Positions 21,261-33,056 of a stretch of 64,000 bases of DNA are shown in pieces. How positions within the stretch are numbered: position 1 is the stretch's first letter; each line of letters begins with the position of its first letter. Below the pieces are notes generated by a model, which was given only the letters and a program-made list of their open reading frames with translations, was not told the DNA's origin and ran no database searches. The stretch is taken from positions 5,599,248 through 5,663,247 of the forward strand of contig NC_035162.2 in NCBI RefSeq assembly GCF_001659605.2, read 5' to 3'. A program made the translations under genes and the position numbers. The stretch is from Manihot esculenta (Eukaryota; Streptophyta; Magnoliopsida; Malpighiales; Euphorbiaceae).

Positions 21261-22988
21261 CTAGTAAGACCCCTCATTAGAAGGCATCTTACCAATTAAA
21301 CCACTATTCTGAAATTCATTCAAGGAAGTCTGAGCAACAATTATCATCGCATCATCATCAAGATTCATATCCTGATTACCATCTCCATTAGCTGCTGGGA
21401 TATTGGGACGGGTTGGATGAGGAAATGACGGATCATTAAAATTATCATGTTTATTCCTATCCAATTCTGTTTCTAAATTTGCAAGTCCCACCAATTTCGA
21501 GTTAGAAACAACCCAAGTCTTTGACTGATTCGTTCTATTATTCCCTTGAACAACTACATGGTCATCTTGTGCAGCAGCTTTTCTAGAAGATCCCCCTGAT
21601 CCACTCGAAACCCCTCTAATTTTTAGAACTGAACTTTGCACAGCAGGCCCATTAGATCTCACATAGGAATCTAAAGCAATATTGGGAGTCTCCTCTCTTG
21701 TCACAGTAGAAACCACTTGACCCTTCCCTTTAGAATCCCGTAGCTTTTTCTTGCCCAAGACAGGACGAAAATCTTGTACCACTGGTGGAGTCGCATTATG
21801 TTCTATATGAGTCTCAGAATCCTGGAGAATAACTAGAGAACTAAAGGGGTTATTATTGGCCTTCATCGTTGATTTACCCTTGTTTGACTCCCTCGGACCA
21901 TGATCACCTGACCCAAATTTAAATACAGGTTTTTCCTGAGGACGTTGATTACGTCTTCTATCTTTCTTAACCAGCATCCAATCACCAAAATCATCTAAAA
22001 CAGCTGGATTAACCACCTGATTCTCGGGTAACTGAGCCACCTTAGGAGCAGGGTTACTATGAACCAAATTAGGCACATTCTCTACATTCTCTGGCTGCAA
22101 CTCTTTCCGCAACGAAGGACAATTATCCTTCATATGCCCAAAAATTCCACATGAAAAACAAACCATATGCAACCCCTCATATTCAATACGTCGAACTCTC
22201 CGGTTCAGCTTGAATTTCGACAAAAGAGGCTTCGTAACATCAACTTCAACACATAATCTCGCAAAATGCCCTCTTGTCACTCGGCTAGTGTTATTATCCA
22301 CTCTGATAGGATCTCCTATCTTCCTCCCCAATCGCATAAGAAAATCCTCATTAAAATATTCAATTGGAAGGCATGGAAATCGAACCCAAACTGCCAAGCG
22401 TTCCAAGGAAACATTAAATGGATCAAAATCCGGGCACCATTGGCGAACTGACAAATAATGATCAGCTATAATCCATGGTCCACCCTCCAGTGCAAAATCA
22501 AAATCTTCCCTACTATTAAATCGAGCAAGGAAAAAATCGTTGTCCAGAGCAATTAAGTCAATAGGGGATTTAGGTTTCCAGAGTTCCTTCACCCTTCGCG
22601 ATAAATAGGCATACCCTATTGATCTTCCAATCAGCTTGATAATCAAGGAGTTCTTCCATGGTTTACAATAACGAGATTTCTCAATTTTAGTAAGTTTAAT
22701 ATTAGGGCACTTTTCATCCTCCTCATCCTCTTCCCCATCAGAAAGCTCATACGACTCCTCATCATTCACTTCAACTGTGTCAGCAATCACAGTCTCGTTA
22801 TTAGGACTCCCATTGACTAGCATATCCCTAAACGAAGGACCCATTGGAGACGGTTGTCCAACAGACTCAAACTGTCTACCGTCTTGTTCTTCTAAAGAGA
22901 AACCTCCTTCACCATCTTTACGCTTCCTACGGCCATTATGTTGCAAAAGATCATCCTCTTCCATACCCTCATTGCCGGAATCTGACAT
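21261..22988 (-). CDS. LINE ORF1: DUF4283 / CCHC zinc-knuckle RNA-binding protein
   Basis: This 575-residue protein lies directly upstream of ORF2 with 60 bases between the ORF1 stop and the ORF2 ATG. An acidic N-terminus is followed by a DUF4283-type region (KPWKNSLIIKLIGRSIGYAY through KPLLSKFKLNRRVRRIEYEG, about residues 107-270). A CCHC zinc knuckle follows, CFSCGIFGHMKDNC (C-x2-C-x4-H-x4-C). The remainder is a long polar, probably disordered tail. In plant LINEs this gag-like protein coats the RNA and forms the retrotransposition particle. How ORF2 is translated from the same RNA is not visible here. Confidence 0.93.
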   Translation of the reverse strand: MSDSGNEGMEEDDLLQHNGRRKRKDGEGGFSLEEQDGRQFESVGQPSPMGPSFRDMLVNGSPNNETVIADTVEVNDEESYELSDGEEDEEDEKCPNIKLTKIEKSRYCKPWKNSLIIKLIGRSIGYAYLSRRVKELWKPKSPIDLIALDNDFFLARFNSREDFDFALEGGPWIIADHYLSVRQWCPDFDPFNVSLERLAVWVRFPCLPIEYFNEDFLMRLGRKIGDPIRVDNNTSRVTRGHFARLCVEVDVTKPLLSKFKLNRRVRRIEYEGLHMVCFSCGIFGHMKDNCPSLRKELQPENVENVPNLVHSNPAPKVAQLPENQVVNPAVLDDFGDWMLVKKDRRRNQRPQEKPVFKFGSGDHGPRESNKGKSTMKANNNPFSSLVILQDSETHIEHNATPPVVQDFRPVLGKKKLRDSKGKGQVVSTVTREETPNIALDSYVRSNGPAVQSSVLKIRGVSSGSGGSSRKAAAQDDHVVVQGNNRTNQSKTWVVSNSKLVGLANLETELDRNKHDNFNDPSFPHPTRPNIPAANGDGNQDMNLDDDAMIIVAQTSLNEFQNSGLIGKMPSNEGSY

Positions 22989-23026
22989 TCCGGTGGAATC
23001 ACAATCGGCAAAAGTTCTAGAGCTAT

Positions 23027-23041
23027 TAATTCTTCTGCTTA
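23027..23041 (+). repeat. LINE target-site duplication, 5' copy
   Basis: Identical to 17037-17051. It marks the 5' end of the minus-strand LINE. Confidence 0.93.
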
Positions 23042-23813
23042 TTTAATTACTTTAAATCAATTATAAATTTAAATTTTAATTCAAAATATAAGGGGAAAAA
23101 AAAGAGTCTTATTTGCGAGAAATAATTCGAAATTGTTATGTTAATTATGTAATTATTTTACATTTTATTAAATTGGATGATAATTAATTTAATTATAATC
23201 AATTATATTAAATTAAATTTTTGTAACTGAAGTTCAATTTTTTAAGTAAATATAAAATATTTATAATTAAATTTCACAAAATTTTACAAATTCATCACAT
23301 AGTTATTTTAAATATTATTACTAAAAATTTTACCCTTTTAAATACAAAAAAGTTATTATCCTCCAATTTAAAATTAAAAGATTGTAAAAAAAATCACTAA
23401 AATTAAATTAAAATCACTGATTTGTAGAGATACAATATGATGATTACTTTATATAAAAGCTGACATTGACACATTTAAGACAGAAAACACTCCCCATCAT
23501 ATGAACTATATATGTAAGTTGACATGTTTCAATTCATCTTCTGACAATAAACATCCTATTCTTTCTTCATTTCTGCCCTCCACTTCTCATAAGCAGCAGT
23601 TTCCATTTACTGCCTAAACTATCTGTACATACTTTTCATACTCGGATGATGATATGCTGATTTTACTGCAACATAAATTCCTGTTGATTTTTGCCACATT
23701 AAAGCAAGTCTGCTCACTTGGTATGGTGATAATGCAGCAGCTTTCTTCAGCAGCAAATGGAAACTGCAAGAACTGAAAGTTGATTCCCTCATCTTGTACA
23801 CTTTGCGGTTTAT
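23042..23813. other. Intergenic between LINE and RING-CH gene
   Basis: A+T-rich to about 23450, then more balanced sequence. Bases from about 23470 to 23813 follow the RING-CH stop codon on the minus strand and are probably its 3' UTR. No other gene is supported. Confidence 0.45.
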
Positions 23814-26747
23814 TCACTGAACGTGAATAAACCGCGACTGAGGCTGAAGCTGTGGCAACTCATTTTCTTCATCTGATGCAGCAAGCGAGAATCGTGGATG
23901 CTAGTGTGTTGGATAACAGAAAACAAAAATGGTTAATGCGTAGAATTTTGAATGAAGGATAAACTGCACGGCTTTCTTGAATCATCACAGCATATGGAAT
24001 CAAATTCAAGATTTGCCCAATTCAGGAAGTTTGGTAAGTGATAGATGTATGATTGGATGAGCCACTTTATACTTTTTAGTTTCATTGCTGAACAGGTATA
24101 GTACTAAGAAATCAGGCAGGCATTTCGAACTGCCTCAAACAGTTTGAAAGACATACAAGACATGGCAAGCACTGTCAGGACTTAGAATGTCAGCAGAATA
24201 ATGCTAATTTGGGAGCTTTACTATGTAAGACAACAGCTTAATTAAGCAATATTTATTCAAAAATTTAGAAAAAATGAACCATCACTGACCTGCTGTTGAC
24301 GGCGATGCTGGATAGCTGTGAAGGCCTTGACCATAACATAAATGGGCAGAAGAATCCCAATGGTCCTCAATATCAGTAACTGCATGCAAAAGGTGTCTTC
24401 AGATATTTATTCTGCAGTGTTTCCTAAACAGAATTTAGTCATTTTATGAAAAGAACAGATAATGTAGCCGCTGCCTCACCATGAACATTGTAGATGAGTA
24501 ATCTCCAGCTCCACTAATAATGATTGGAAGAGTATGGCGTAAGACCAGAAGAATCATAAACTGCATACCAATATAAGTATATATAACTTTGTTGTAGGAA
24601 CACCAGACGTCCAATTGTCAATAAACAAATATAAAACATGGTCATACACAATTCCAACAATGATAATGTCAAGAGTTAGATGCTTTAGCCCTTCTATACA
24701 CTATTTGAGGATCATACTAGTATCTACTTTCTTGCCCTCTCACACGTATTGAAGAACTCTGTGTTTCGTTGGTTGCATATTTGTGATAACCTGCTTGATT
24801 ATTTAGCAAAATCATTGATTGGATGCGTAGGCTTTGGGGAAAGTTTTGTCCAAGCTAAGAATGCCGAAGGATCTAAATTTGATCTCAATTGTTTATTTGT
24901 AAAAAACAATTCATCCAGTATGACTAAGTAATGTGTGTGCTGGCCCATGCGCAGATAGTGAGAGTGTGAGAAAGAGAAAGAGCTGTACAATAATAGCAAC
25001 AATCCGACAGCACATCAGGCTTCTGGGAGAGGGAGCTGAATACTCATCAAAGTCAGAATCTATAAATTCATGGTCTGTGGTAACCATTGCTATAAATCCA
25101 GGATTATTTAAGTCCCTTCTGGTTATCTCCCAATTTCCCCTGAAATAGATGCAGTTATTTTATCAAATGAGTAAAGAGAAAAATAGAGATCACTACATCA
25201 ATAAGGTATCTCAAAGGTGGGAGAGCATACACACTCAAGAATACATACCTGAAGTTCATAGGAACGCCACCATAATGAAACAAAGGAGGTGGTGCTGTAT
25301 AACCTGGCTTAAATTGCTGCAATTTTGCAAATTTTGAGGTACACAAGCCTTATTTCAATTAATAGGAAGACAACATAGAAATAAGAGAATATATAATAGT
25401 ATATAAAATTAAGGTACACCTGGTGACAGATCTCACAGACAGTATCACCCTTCTCATTGCACCACCTCTGTACACACTTGCGGTGAGCATACTGCAACAC
25501 ATAAAAGTAATAGAAACTAGTGACCACATCGTAACTATCTGAAATCAGCAGCAAATCTTTAATTTGCAAAAGAGGACTACAGTTTTAACCATCACCTCCG
25601 TCCATTTGTTTAGGCATATCAGGCAAAAATACAAACTATCATCAAAACACTTCATGTGAGTTCCAGTTAGGGATTTGCACAGTTTTATAAATAAAGGAAT
25701 GTGATCTTAGACTAAGATATTTATTGCAGCTCATCTTCTTCTGTAGCATAACAGTGTATCTTACTCAAGCTTTAGTTACTCATCAATCTCTTACTCGTCA
25801 TCTCCCTTCAAAGTGAAAGAGAGAGAGAGCAAGGCAAAATGACCTCCATGGTTCACTTTTGGGGAGGAGAATTCATCAAGCCTTCTATTTACATGGCATG
25901 TTCAGACCAAATTCAGCAACCCATTGGAATATCATTCAAATATGGTTTTCATATGCAGCATACTCCACCCGAATTTATAATTAACACAATGCTTATTCCA
26001 GTGCCAAGCAGGCTAATCTATTTTATCTAAGACTTCCTAGCAACAAAGAATTGCCACCTTTTTTACTTAGGATACATTTGACATGATGCATAAAAAATAA
26101 ATAGTGTTATAGTGCCCATCACATTTTGTGTAATCACCATTATTTTAGAAATGAAATGCCATTATGCACCAAAATCTTAGTGATCATGATCACCATAGTT
26201 ACTTTACTACCTAACTTCACTTCTATCACTACTGTCCAGCCCTGGTCCCTACCACCAATTCTTCTGCCTGTAGTCCCCCTCCACCCAATCTTTTCTTAAT
26301 TGCATTATTCATCAATCTGTTGACCAGATTGCATTGCAGCACTTAATTTTAGGTATTTGGGGATATTATCAAAGGACCAAAACTATTTAAAAAAATTACA
26401 AAACCACAAACCATAACAGGTATCTTGACTCTTAATGAAAACAGTACAATTTCTAAATAATAATCAGCTGTGCCAATTAAACTACAACTGACCTTCAAGC
26501 TTCCACAACAAGAGCATGGTACCTCCATATTTGAGTCTTCGTCCTCATCATGACAAATCCTACACTCTACCAATTTTCTTGAAGATGACCTAAAATCTAA
26601 ATCCATCCCCTGGGGTGAAAATTCAGTGATGTTAACTTGGCTTGCTGATGGAGTGGCTTGCTGCCAGCGGTTTCTGCTCTCAATAGCAGCTTCAAGGGTG
26701 GATTCAGTTAGCAACCGATCTACCAGTAACACAAAATGATCTCCCAT
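23814..26747 (-). CDS. RING-CH (RINGv) membrane E3 ubiquitin ligase
   Basis: Seven coding exons: 26747-26493, 25491-25420, 25316-25249, 25139-24989, 24560-24480, 24379-24290 and 23900-23814. They join in frame at GT-AG sites to 267 residues. The RING-CH finger has the C4HC3 pattern: C62, C65, C78, C80, H88, C91, C104, C107 ([10 protein letters not shown]...[13 protein letters not shown]...CEIC). It spans the first intron. A basic/aromatic linker follows ([19 protein letters not shown]), then two hydrophobic helices (about 175-197 and 208-230) typical of the DUF3675 C-terminus in plant relatives. Such proteins sit in endomembranes and pass ubiquitin to membrane substrates; the specific substrate is unknown. 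A 5' UTR intron probably runs from about 27751 to 26757, with the leader exon at about 27752-27850. Confidence 0.9.
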
Positions 26748-26756
26748 CCTTCAAGT

Positions 26757-27850
26757 TGCATAATATAAATGGGTTTAGAAAAGTATGAAAACAGAACAGA
26801 TACTGATATCCAAGCCAACCATATGTACAATCTCTTCTCCTTCACCAAAGACCAAGAAAATAATTACTGGAAAAATCCCTGCATTGCAGTTAAAATCCAC
26901 GTAAGCTTTAAAGTTATAAACAGTAAAACAACATAATAATCAAAGAAAGAAAATTGATGAAATATCTATAACTGTTCAAAAAAAATAATCTGCAACCCAT
27001 TTCTAGCATTTGCCTTAGTTTCTGAAAGAAAATCATAGGTATACAAACAAACATTTCAGAACAATATTTACTGTGCCTTTCTCTTGTTTTATGAGTAATT
27101 GAACAGTGTAGGAATATGAAATGTGAAAAGCACCTAACCTAGACTAGAAAACTATGTCACATGCTAACAATGAAACACAATGGAGACCTCAGAAAAAGGA
27201 GTTATGGTCACTAGTCAAAAGTATAATTCTCAACAGCATCAAAGCCAAATAACCACATGATAGCAAAAGATAAATTATACATACAAAGCCAAACAACAAA
27301 GAGATAAAGAGGAAATAGCTACACCTTTATCGACAAATGGAAAGATATGATAGATTTACTTTCAAAGAAGAAAACCCAGAAAGCAAAAGGCACAAATGAA
27401 CAAAAAGAACAAAAAATATAACAATGCACATCAAAATTGAACGCACAATACAAACAATACTTGTGCATGCATAGACGTTAGACAGAGGAAATAATTGAAA
27501 CCCATATTAATACAGATGCATCAAAATGAAGACCAGCAATAAAGATGGGAAAAAAATGACCCAAATCAGATAGACGACTGCGGTTAGCTTTAAAAACGCA
27601 GAGACATAGATGGGAAGAGAGGAATGTTGAAAAAACTGGAAAAAAAAAAAAAAAAGAAAAAAAACTATCACCTTGACAATTACAATCCCGAAAGTAAACA
27701 AGACGAATTAACGCATAAAGCTATTTAAGATGAGAAAGGGAGAGACGCTTACAAGAATGGGATTTCTGGAAAAGAAGAAAGCAACAATCTTTTCCTTTCT
27801 TCCTTGCGTTTGTTTCTGGAGAAGAAGCAAGAGATTGAGTGTCGTCGCTG
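26757..27850 (-). other. 5' UTR exon and ~1 kb UTR intron of the RING-CH gene
   Basis: A donor-like CATTCTT|GTAAGC at about 27751 and purine-rich sequence just above the ATG at 26747 suggest a spliced leader. A long poly-A/T tract (27639-27663) lies in the presumed intron. There is no coding sequence here. Confidence 0.4.
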
Positions 27851-30800
27851 TTGACGTCACAAATCCATTTTACTCGTACCTCAAAATCTACACATTTTTA
27901 ATCAAATAAAAAATTTCTCTTCCTTTCTGAGTTGATATATGGGAAAGTGGGGGAATGGCGAGGGAAAGGTTAGAGATTCTAACGGCAAAAAAACCCACGA
28001 CCGCCACGATTCCAGATTCCCTTCTTTATTTTGGTTTATTTAGCTTGTTTTATGTTTACTTCTTTTTCATCGTTGGATTATATGTCGAGTTATAATCCAA
28101 CGTATCGGTGAGTCTCCTTTCGATGCGAGACATGGGCATTCTGACGATCATGTCTCTTTCTCTAGAAAAACATCGGCTTTTTGTAAGACTCATAATTAAA
28201 AATCTAAAATTATAATAATGCAATTCTAATTGTAATTATAGTTTTTCATTTTAAACATGTTAAATCCATATTAGAATTCCATTCTTTTATAAAAATAAAA
28301 ATAAAATTTTAACACATCTATCGCAATTGTATCATATTTTTATTTTCTATATGTCCGAAAATGTCCTTTTCATTTTCGTTCTTATTGAAGTCAAAAAATT
28401 AAAAAATATATATTATAAAAAATAATGAAATTGAGTTTGAATTTTAGTTTATTTTAAATTTATTTAATAAATATTTTATAGACTAATTTGAAGATAAGAG
28501 AAAGTTTATAGCGGTCTGCATCCGACATTGTGATCCTTTATTTTCGGAGTGTGAGTGTTCGATTTTATTATTTTGTCTTTAAATTTTATTAGGAGGAAAT
28601 TTTTCTTTTTGAATTTTGATTATATTTTATTTTTATTTTATTTATTTGTGATTTTTAATTTATTTTGGCTAGTGAAATTCAGCGGAGCAGTGACATCAAC
28701 AGTAATTAACAACGAAATCATGTTTGTTTTTAGATTTGCAGTCGTTGATTTAATGGTGGCGCTACTGCATGTTTGGGTTCATGGTTGTCAAATGGCTCTC
28801 AATTCCTTCTATGGCTATAAATTCCTTCTATTTGTTGCTTCATATCATGTCTTGTGGTGGTTGTTGTCTTTTTAATCTAGCCAATGCCCTCATTGCTTTC
28901 TTATTGTTGTTGGTGTAGTCGTTGGCCTGGCTATATGTTAGGCGGTGCCATTGGCTGTGCTATGAGTTGTGGAACGGTTAGTGGTGTTGCGAGTCGGTAA
29001 GGTGCAAAGCCTCGGTCGATTAGGTCTGTCATTTACGTTGTTCACAGCTTGACTTGGAGCTGGTTTAGTTTGAGTTGGGTTTTAAATGGTTTTTTTGGGT
29101 GATTTATTCTTCCTGGGTTGAGTTTCTATATTTTATTGAAATTTGAGTTTGATTTTTTGCATTGGGTTTTGTTTTTGTTAACGATGGCCTATTAAATTAT
29201 TTCAATGCAACTCCAATTGCATCCAAAAAAGAAAAATCCATTTAACACAATTAAATCAAAATTTTATGAAAGTTTTAATTTAATTTATTTTAAAAATGTG
29301 TTCCGTTAAGATGAATTTTTTATTAAATTGAGTTTTAAATACTTTATAAATAGCTAATTTATCCACAATTTTATTGTTTAAGACAATTTTTTATCGTAAG
29401 TCCACAATATGCGGAGGATTACCACTGTACAGTGTGGGGTATTGTTTCTGATCCATCGTATGTTTGCATCAGCATATTTGATTGTAATCACCGGCTGATA
29501 TTTATTGTCTTAATTTTGTGGGCCATATTCAGATCCACTAAAAACGATGACCATTACCGACTCTTTTTATATATATAAAAAATATTATTATTAAATTACT
29601 AAATTTTAAAAAATTTAATTATTTAATCCTCAATACAAAATATTTTAATATTTTACAAAGCAAAACTCTTTAATCTTTACAAAATATATACATGTTTTAA
29701 TGAATTTATTTTCTTTGTTGGATTAAATGTAAATAATTTTTGTTTGATAGACTTTGATGGATTGAATAGTTATGGAAAGTAATTAGTTAAAATAAACAAG
29801 TGTTGTAATATTCCTTCAAATATTTTGGTTATTCAATCCATTTTATTATAGGCATATCCTGCATATTTGACTAGTTATTAATACTTTCAATCAATGTATA
29901 TTTATTATTGTTTCAAATATTAATAGTAAATAATTATAACTATTAATACATTTATGTTTGATGACCGCTGGACTTTATAACCCCGATATAAGGTCAAGTT
30001 CAATATGACAACTCTGATCCAAAAGTCAAAAGACCTCTTCAATGAATCGGTCTGGACCACACGACCTTGAGGTCGGACCTCACTTGAGCCTTAATCTCCC
30101 CACACCTAGCTTAGTTCTGAGACCTAGTAGGAAAAAGGACAACCGGCCCATCTCTCCAGTAGATTTGTTACATGCGTGCCAAGAAGAATTAAATAGCTGT
30201 TTAGTATGAAACAGACGTCTGACATTTTAGTACGTACGTATCCGTATGACAAAAACAGATGGCTAAATAGTGGCAAAACCGTTAAATATCATTAGCAGAT
30301 AAAACAAAAGAATAAAAGGAGAGAAACACCCTCTTCTTAGATCAAGCTGACTCAACTATTGTAAACCATATTTTTTATAGATCTCAGAACATCAATATTG
30401 ATTATATTTACACGTTAAAAAGTATAAATTTTTTTAATAAATCAGAAATTTTAAATAAATAAAGCGCTGAAATTGTCTTTATTTTCTTACGCCATAATAT
30501 AAATATTCAATCTTAAATTAGTAATTTAATAATTTTAAATATTTATAAATAATTCATTAAAAAATTAATCTCTTTTAATCTTCGAATAAAAAAAAAAGAA
30601 TGATCATATAAGGTGGATGTACATGGAAGTTGATGGTCGTGAAATCTGGAGGTAATTGAAATGGAAACACGTGAATAGTGATTTAATTCTTAGAGTTTTT
30701 AGAAGAAGTATTAGGCTAAACATTTGGCTTAGTAATAAGAGTAGTAATGGTGATGGATATATTTTTTGAGAATGCTAAGATTGCAGAGAGAGTTAATAGG

Positions 30801-31230
30801 TTTTTTTGAATGACTCATGTCGAGACTATAGACCTTTGAATATCGCGCACTTTTTTTACTTCATTGAACTAAAAATTCTCATTTATTATTAATAAATTTA
30901 ACACAAATATTTAAAGAGTTCATATTTTATATGTTATCAGAAGTATTTACAAGCTTGGATATATAAACTCTTACCCTCCAAAATGTATTCAATCCTACGA
31001 AGTTGCAAGAAGCCCATGGCATAACAGTGCCAAATTCTCCCTAATTTCAACCTAGTTTGAAATTTAATATTTATGAAAGTTTTTTTTTTAATTTGTAAAA
31101 TTTTTATTTAAAAAAATGAAATTATCTACAATTTTTTAAAAAAATTCATTTGATTTTTTATTTTTCAAAATGAAGCTTACTAAATAGAGTATAAATTTTA
31201 TGTCAATCCATATTTTCAAATATTCATCCA
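27851..31230. other. Intergenic; mostly A+T-rich, one possible LTR remnant
   Basis: 27851-28160 is the promoter side of the RING-CH gene. 28160-29950 is A+T-rich with one non-convincing open stretch (28555-28875) that looks like chance T-rich hydrophobic coding. 29960-30410 differs in composition and may be an old LTR fragment (listed separately). 30420-31230 is again A+T-rich with nothing recognised. Confidence 0.45.
29960..30410. mobile_element. Possible decayed LTR fragment
   Basis: This block is richer in G+C than its surroundings. It contains the inverted phrase GACCTTGAGGTC and GAGGTCGGACCTC, then AATAAAAGGAGAGAAACACC, which looks like an LTR TATA/transcription-start region. I found no matching second LTR, primer site or coding region in the window. 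The call rests on style only. Confidence 0.3.
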
Positions 31231-31408
31231 TTCCCTCTATCTATATATATTTCATTCAAAATTATAAGCACTTTCTTTTTTTAATGATAAAATTACTAAT
31301 TAGTTTACTAAATATATGTGTACATTAAAAATAAAATTAATTAGTTCTAAATAATAATTTAATAAGATAAATTATATAAGTTTTAAGGAGAAATATGAGG
31401 TAGGGAGT
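31231..31408. mobile_element. Stowaway-like MITE, degenerate
   Basis: The left end TTCCCTCTATCTATATATAT is an approximate inverse of the right end GAGGTAGGGAGTA at 31396-31408. The body is A+T-rich and non-coding. It lies next to a clearer element of the same kind at 31450. Confidence 0.4.
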
Positions 31409-31449
31409 ATTAAAAAATAATAAATAAATTATTTTCACAATATTAATTA

Positions 31450-31758
31450 CTCCCTTCATTTTTTCATCCATCTTGAATTATAAGTATTTTATTTTTTGAA
31501 ATAGTAATTTATTGATTAATTTTCTAATATATATCCCTATTTAAATGTATTAAAAAATAAAACTTATTAGTTTTAATAGTCTATTAGTAATGGAACAATA
31601 TGACTAAAAGTTATAGTAAAAAATATAACATAAAATGTATTATTTTTAATTATATTAATTATATATTTTTTAATTTATGTTATTTTTAAAAAAATAAAAG
31701 GGTATATATTTTCACTATATAATAACAAAAATAAATCTATTTTATTAAATAAAGGGAG
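31450..31758. mobile_element. Stowaway-like MITE
   Basis: The ends CTCCCTTCATTTTTT and AAATAAAGGGAG are inverted repeats flanked by TA dinucleotides (31448-31449 and 31759-31760). This is the typical signature of Tc1/mariner-derived Stowaway MITEs. About 309 bp, no coding capacity. Confidence 0.7.
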
Positions 31759-33056
31759 TAAGATTTTGTAGTTTTGCTCCATAAATATATTAACTATTAA
31801 ATGATGGTTATAGAAAAAAGAAGAAAAATAAAACTTTGGAACAAAAATACATGGACCTTGGAAATGTAAAAATGGATATAAAATCGTAGGGTTGCTGTTT
31901 TATATAAAGGACGTGAATTTTCAGGCTAAGAAAGATTGTGTTTTTATACCAAATTGGTGTCGGTGAGATGCATAATCTATTTAATAATTCACATGGCATC
32001 GCATCTCCCACAACCACTATTCCAACAAGTAGTTGTCAAAGAGGAATGGGAGATTGTGTGGACTATAGCACTCACATCAAGGTCATTCTAAGCATGTTGC
32101 AATTTCTCTTGGCAAGCCTACAGAGATTTATGCAAATCTTGCCAAGATGCGTCTTGTCAATTCATGGACTTAGGAGCTTGTCCTCCTAAAATTAAAATTT
32201 AAAATTCCTCGCAGGCTTAAAAATGAAAACAAAATAAAGGGGAAAAAGATTCGTTTGAGTTTCCGTGCACAGTGCTGCGTGTTGCTTGATTAGGGTGCCG
32301 CGCTTGCAAGTGAAGTTGGGACCAAATACATATTTTGTGACTATACGATCTTTGGCATCAACAAGGTGGTAAGTGCTCCCCGAACAACCGACTAAGCAAG
32401 TGAGGCTTTTGTGTTCTCATGAGGTAGGTCCTCATAATTTTTGGTCATCAATTCATTTTCCTGGGTTTGTCTGTTTTTGTTCAGGCTTTCCATTCTTATC
32501 CCTTTCCACAGCCAATTGGGTTCGATCAAACTGTGTTGGGCCTTCAGGATTCTGGCCTAATTGTGCTATAAACGAGGCCCAAGTTTCAAACTCACCCTAT
32601 TTTAAGATAACATTATAACTCATTTTTAAATATTTCTTCAGGAATCACAAAGCTAAGTCCTCCACTCCTTCACCGCCTGATAAGATAATCTAATTCATCA
32701 ACTAACACAAAATAAAAGGAAATCAGTTGTAGTTTATCCCTTTTATCAGGGACTTGCCTCTATTTTTAGAACACTAATTTTGATATTCTGAATCACTGCA
32801 ACTACATATAAATATATACTGACCTTAAACAGCCTGCTTGCAGCAATTGTCAATCACAAGAAAAGAAAAAAAATATATAATAAAAAAAAGCAGCAACAAA
32901 TTTGTGAGAGTTCAATTAACATTTCTATCTCAACTTTGTGAGATGGAGACTTGAGCTCCAAACTGTTTGTTGTTGGAACAAAAATAAAACCCCTTCAGAA
33001 GAAGTTTTTCTAGCTAATTCTTCTTAGCTTCTCATACACAGCACAAAATTACAACA
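31759..33056. other. Intergenic / promoter region of the LIM gene
   Basis: No gene is recognised. The sequence from about 32900 to 33056 probably includes the 5' UTR of the LIM gene. Short open stretches between 31938 and 32618 do not resemble proteins I know. Confidence 0.4.

Larger units (their letters stand above)
17052..23026 (-). mobile_element. Full-length L1-like LINE, about 6 kb
   Basis: On the minus strand the element starts at 23026 with a 38-base 5' leader and carries ORF1 (22988-21261) and ORF2 (21200-17088). It ends in a short 3' UTR and a 15-base poly-A tail (T run 17052-17066). Identical target duplications flank it at 17037-17051 and 23027-23041. Both ORFs are open from end to end, which together with the perfect duplication marks a recent insertion. 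The very short leader could mean slight 5' truncation or an internal promoter lying mostly inside ORF1. Confidence 0.95.

Noticed and set aside
28555..28875. 106-codon hydrophobic open frame
   Set aside because: Composition is simply T-rich DNA read as Phe/Leu; no homologous domain, no conserved neighbours, no splice partners.
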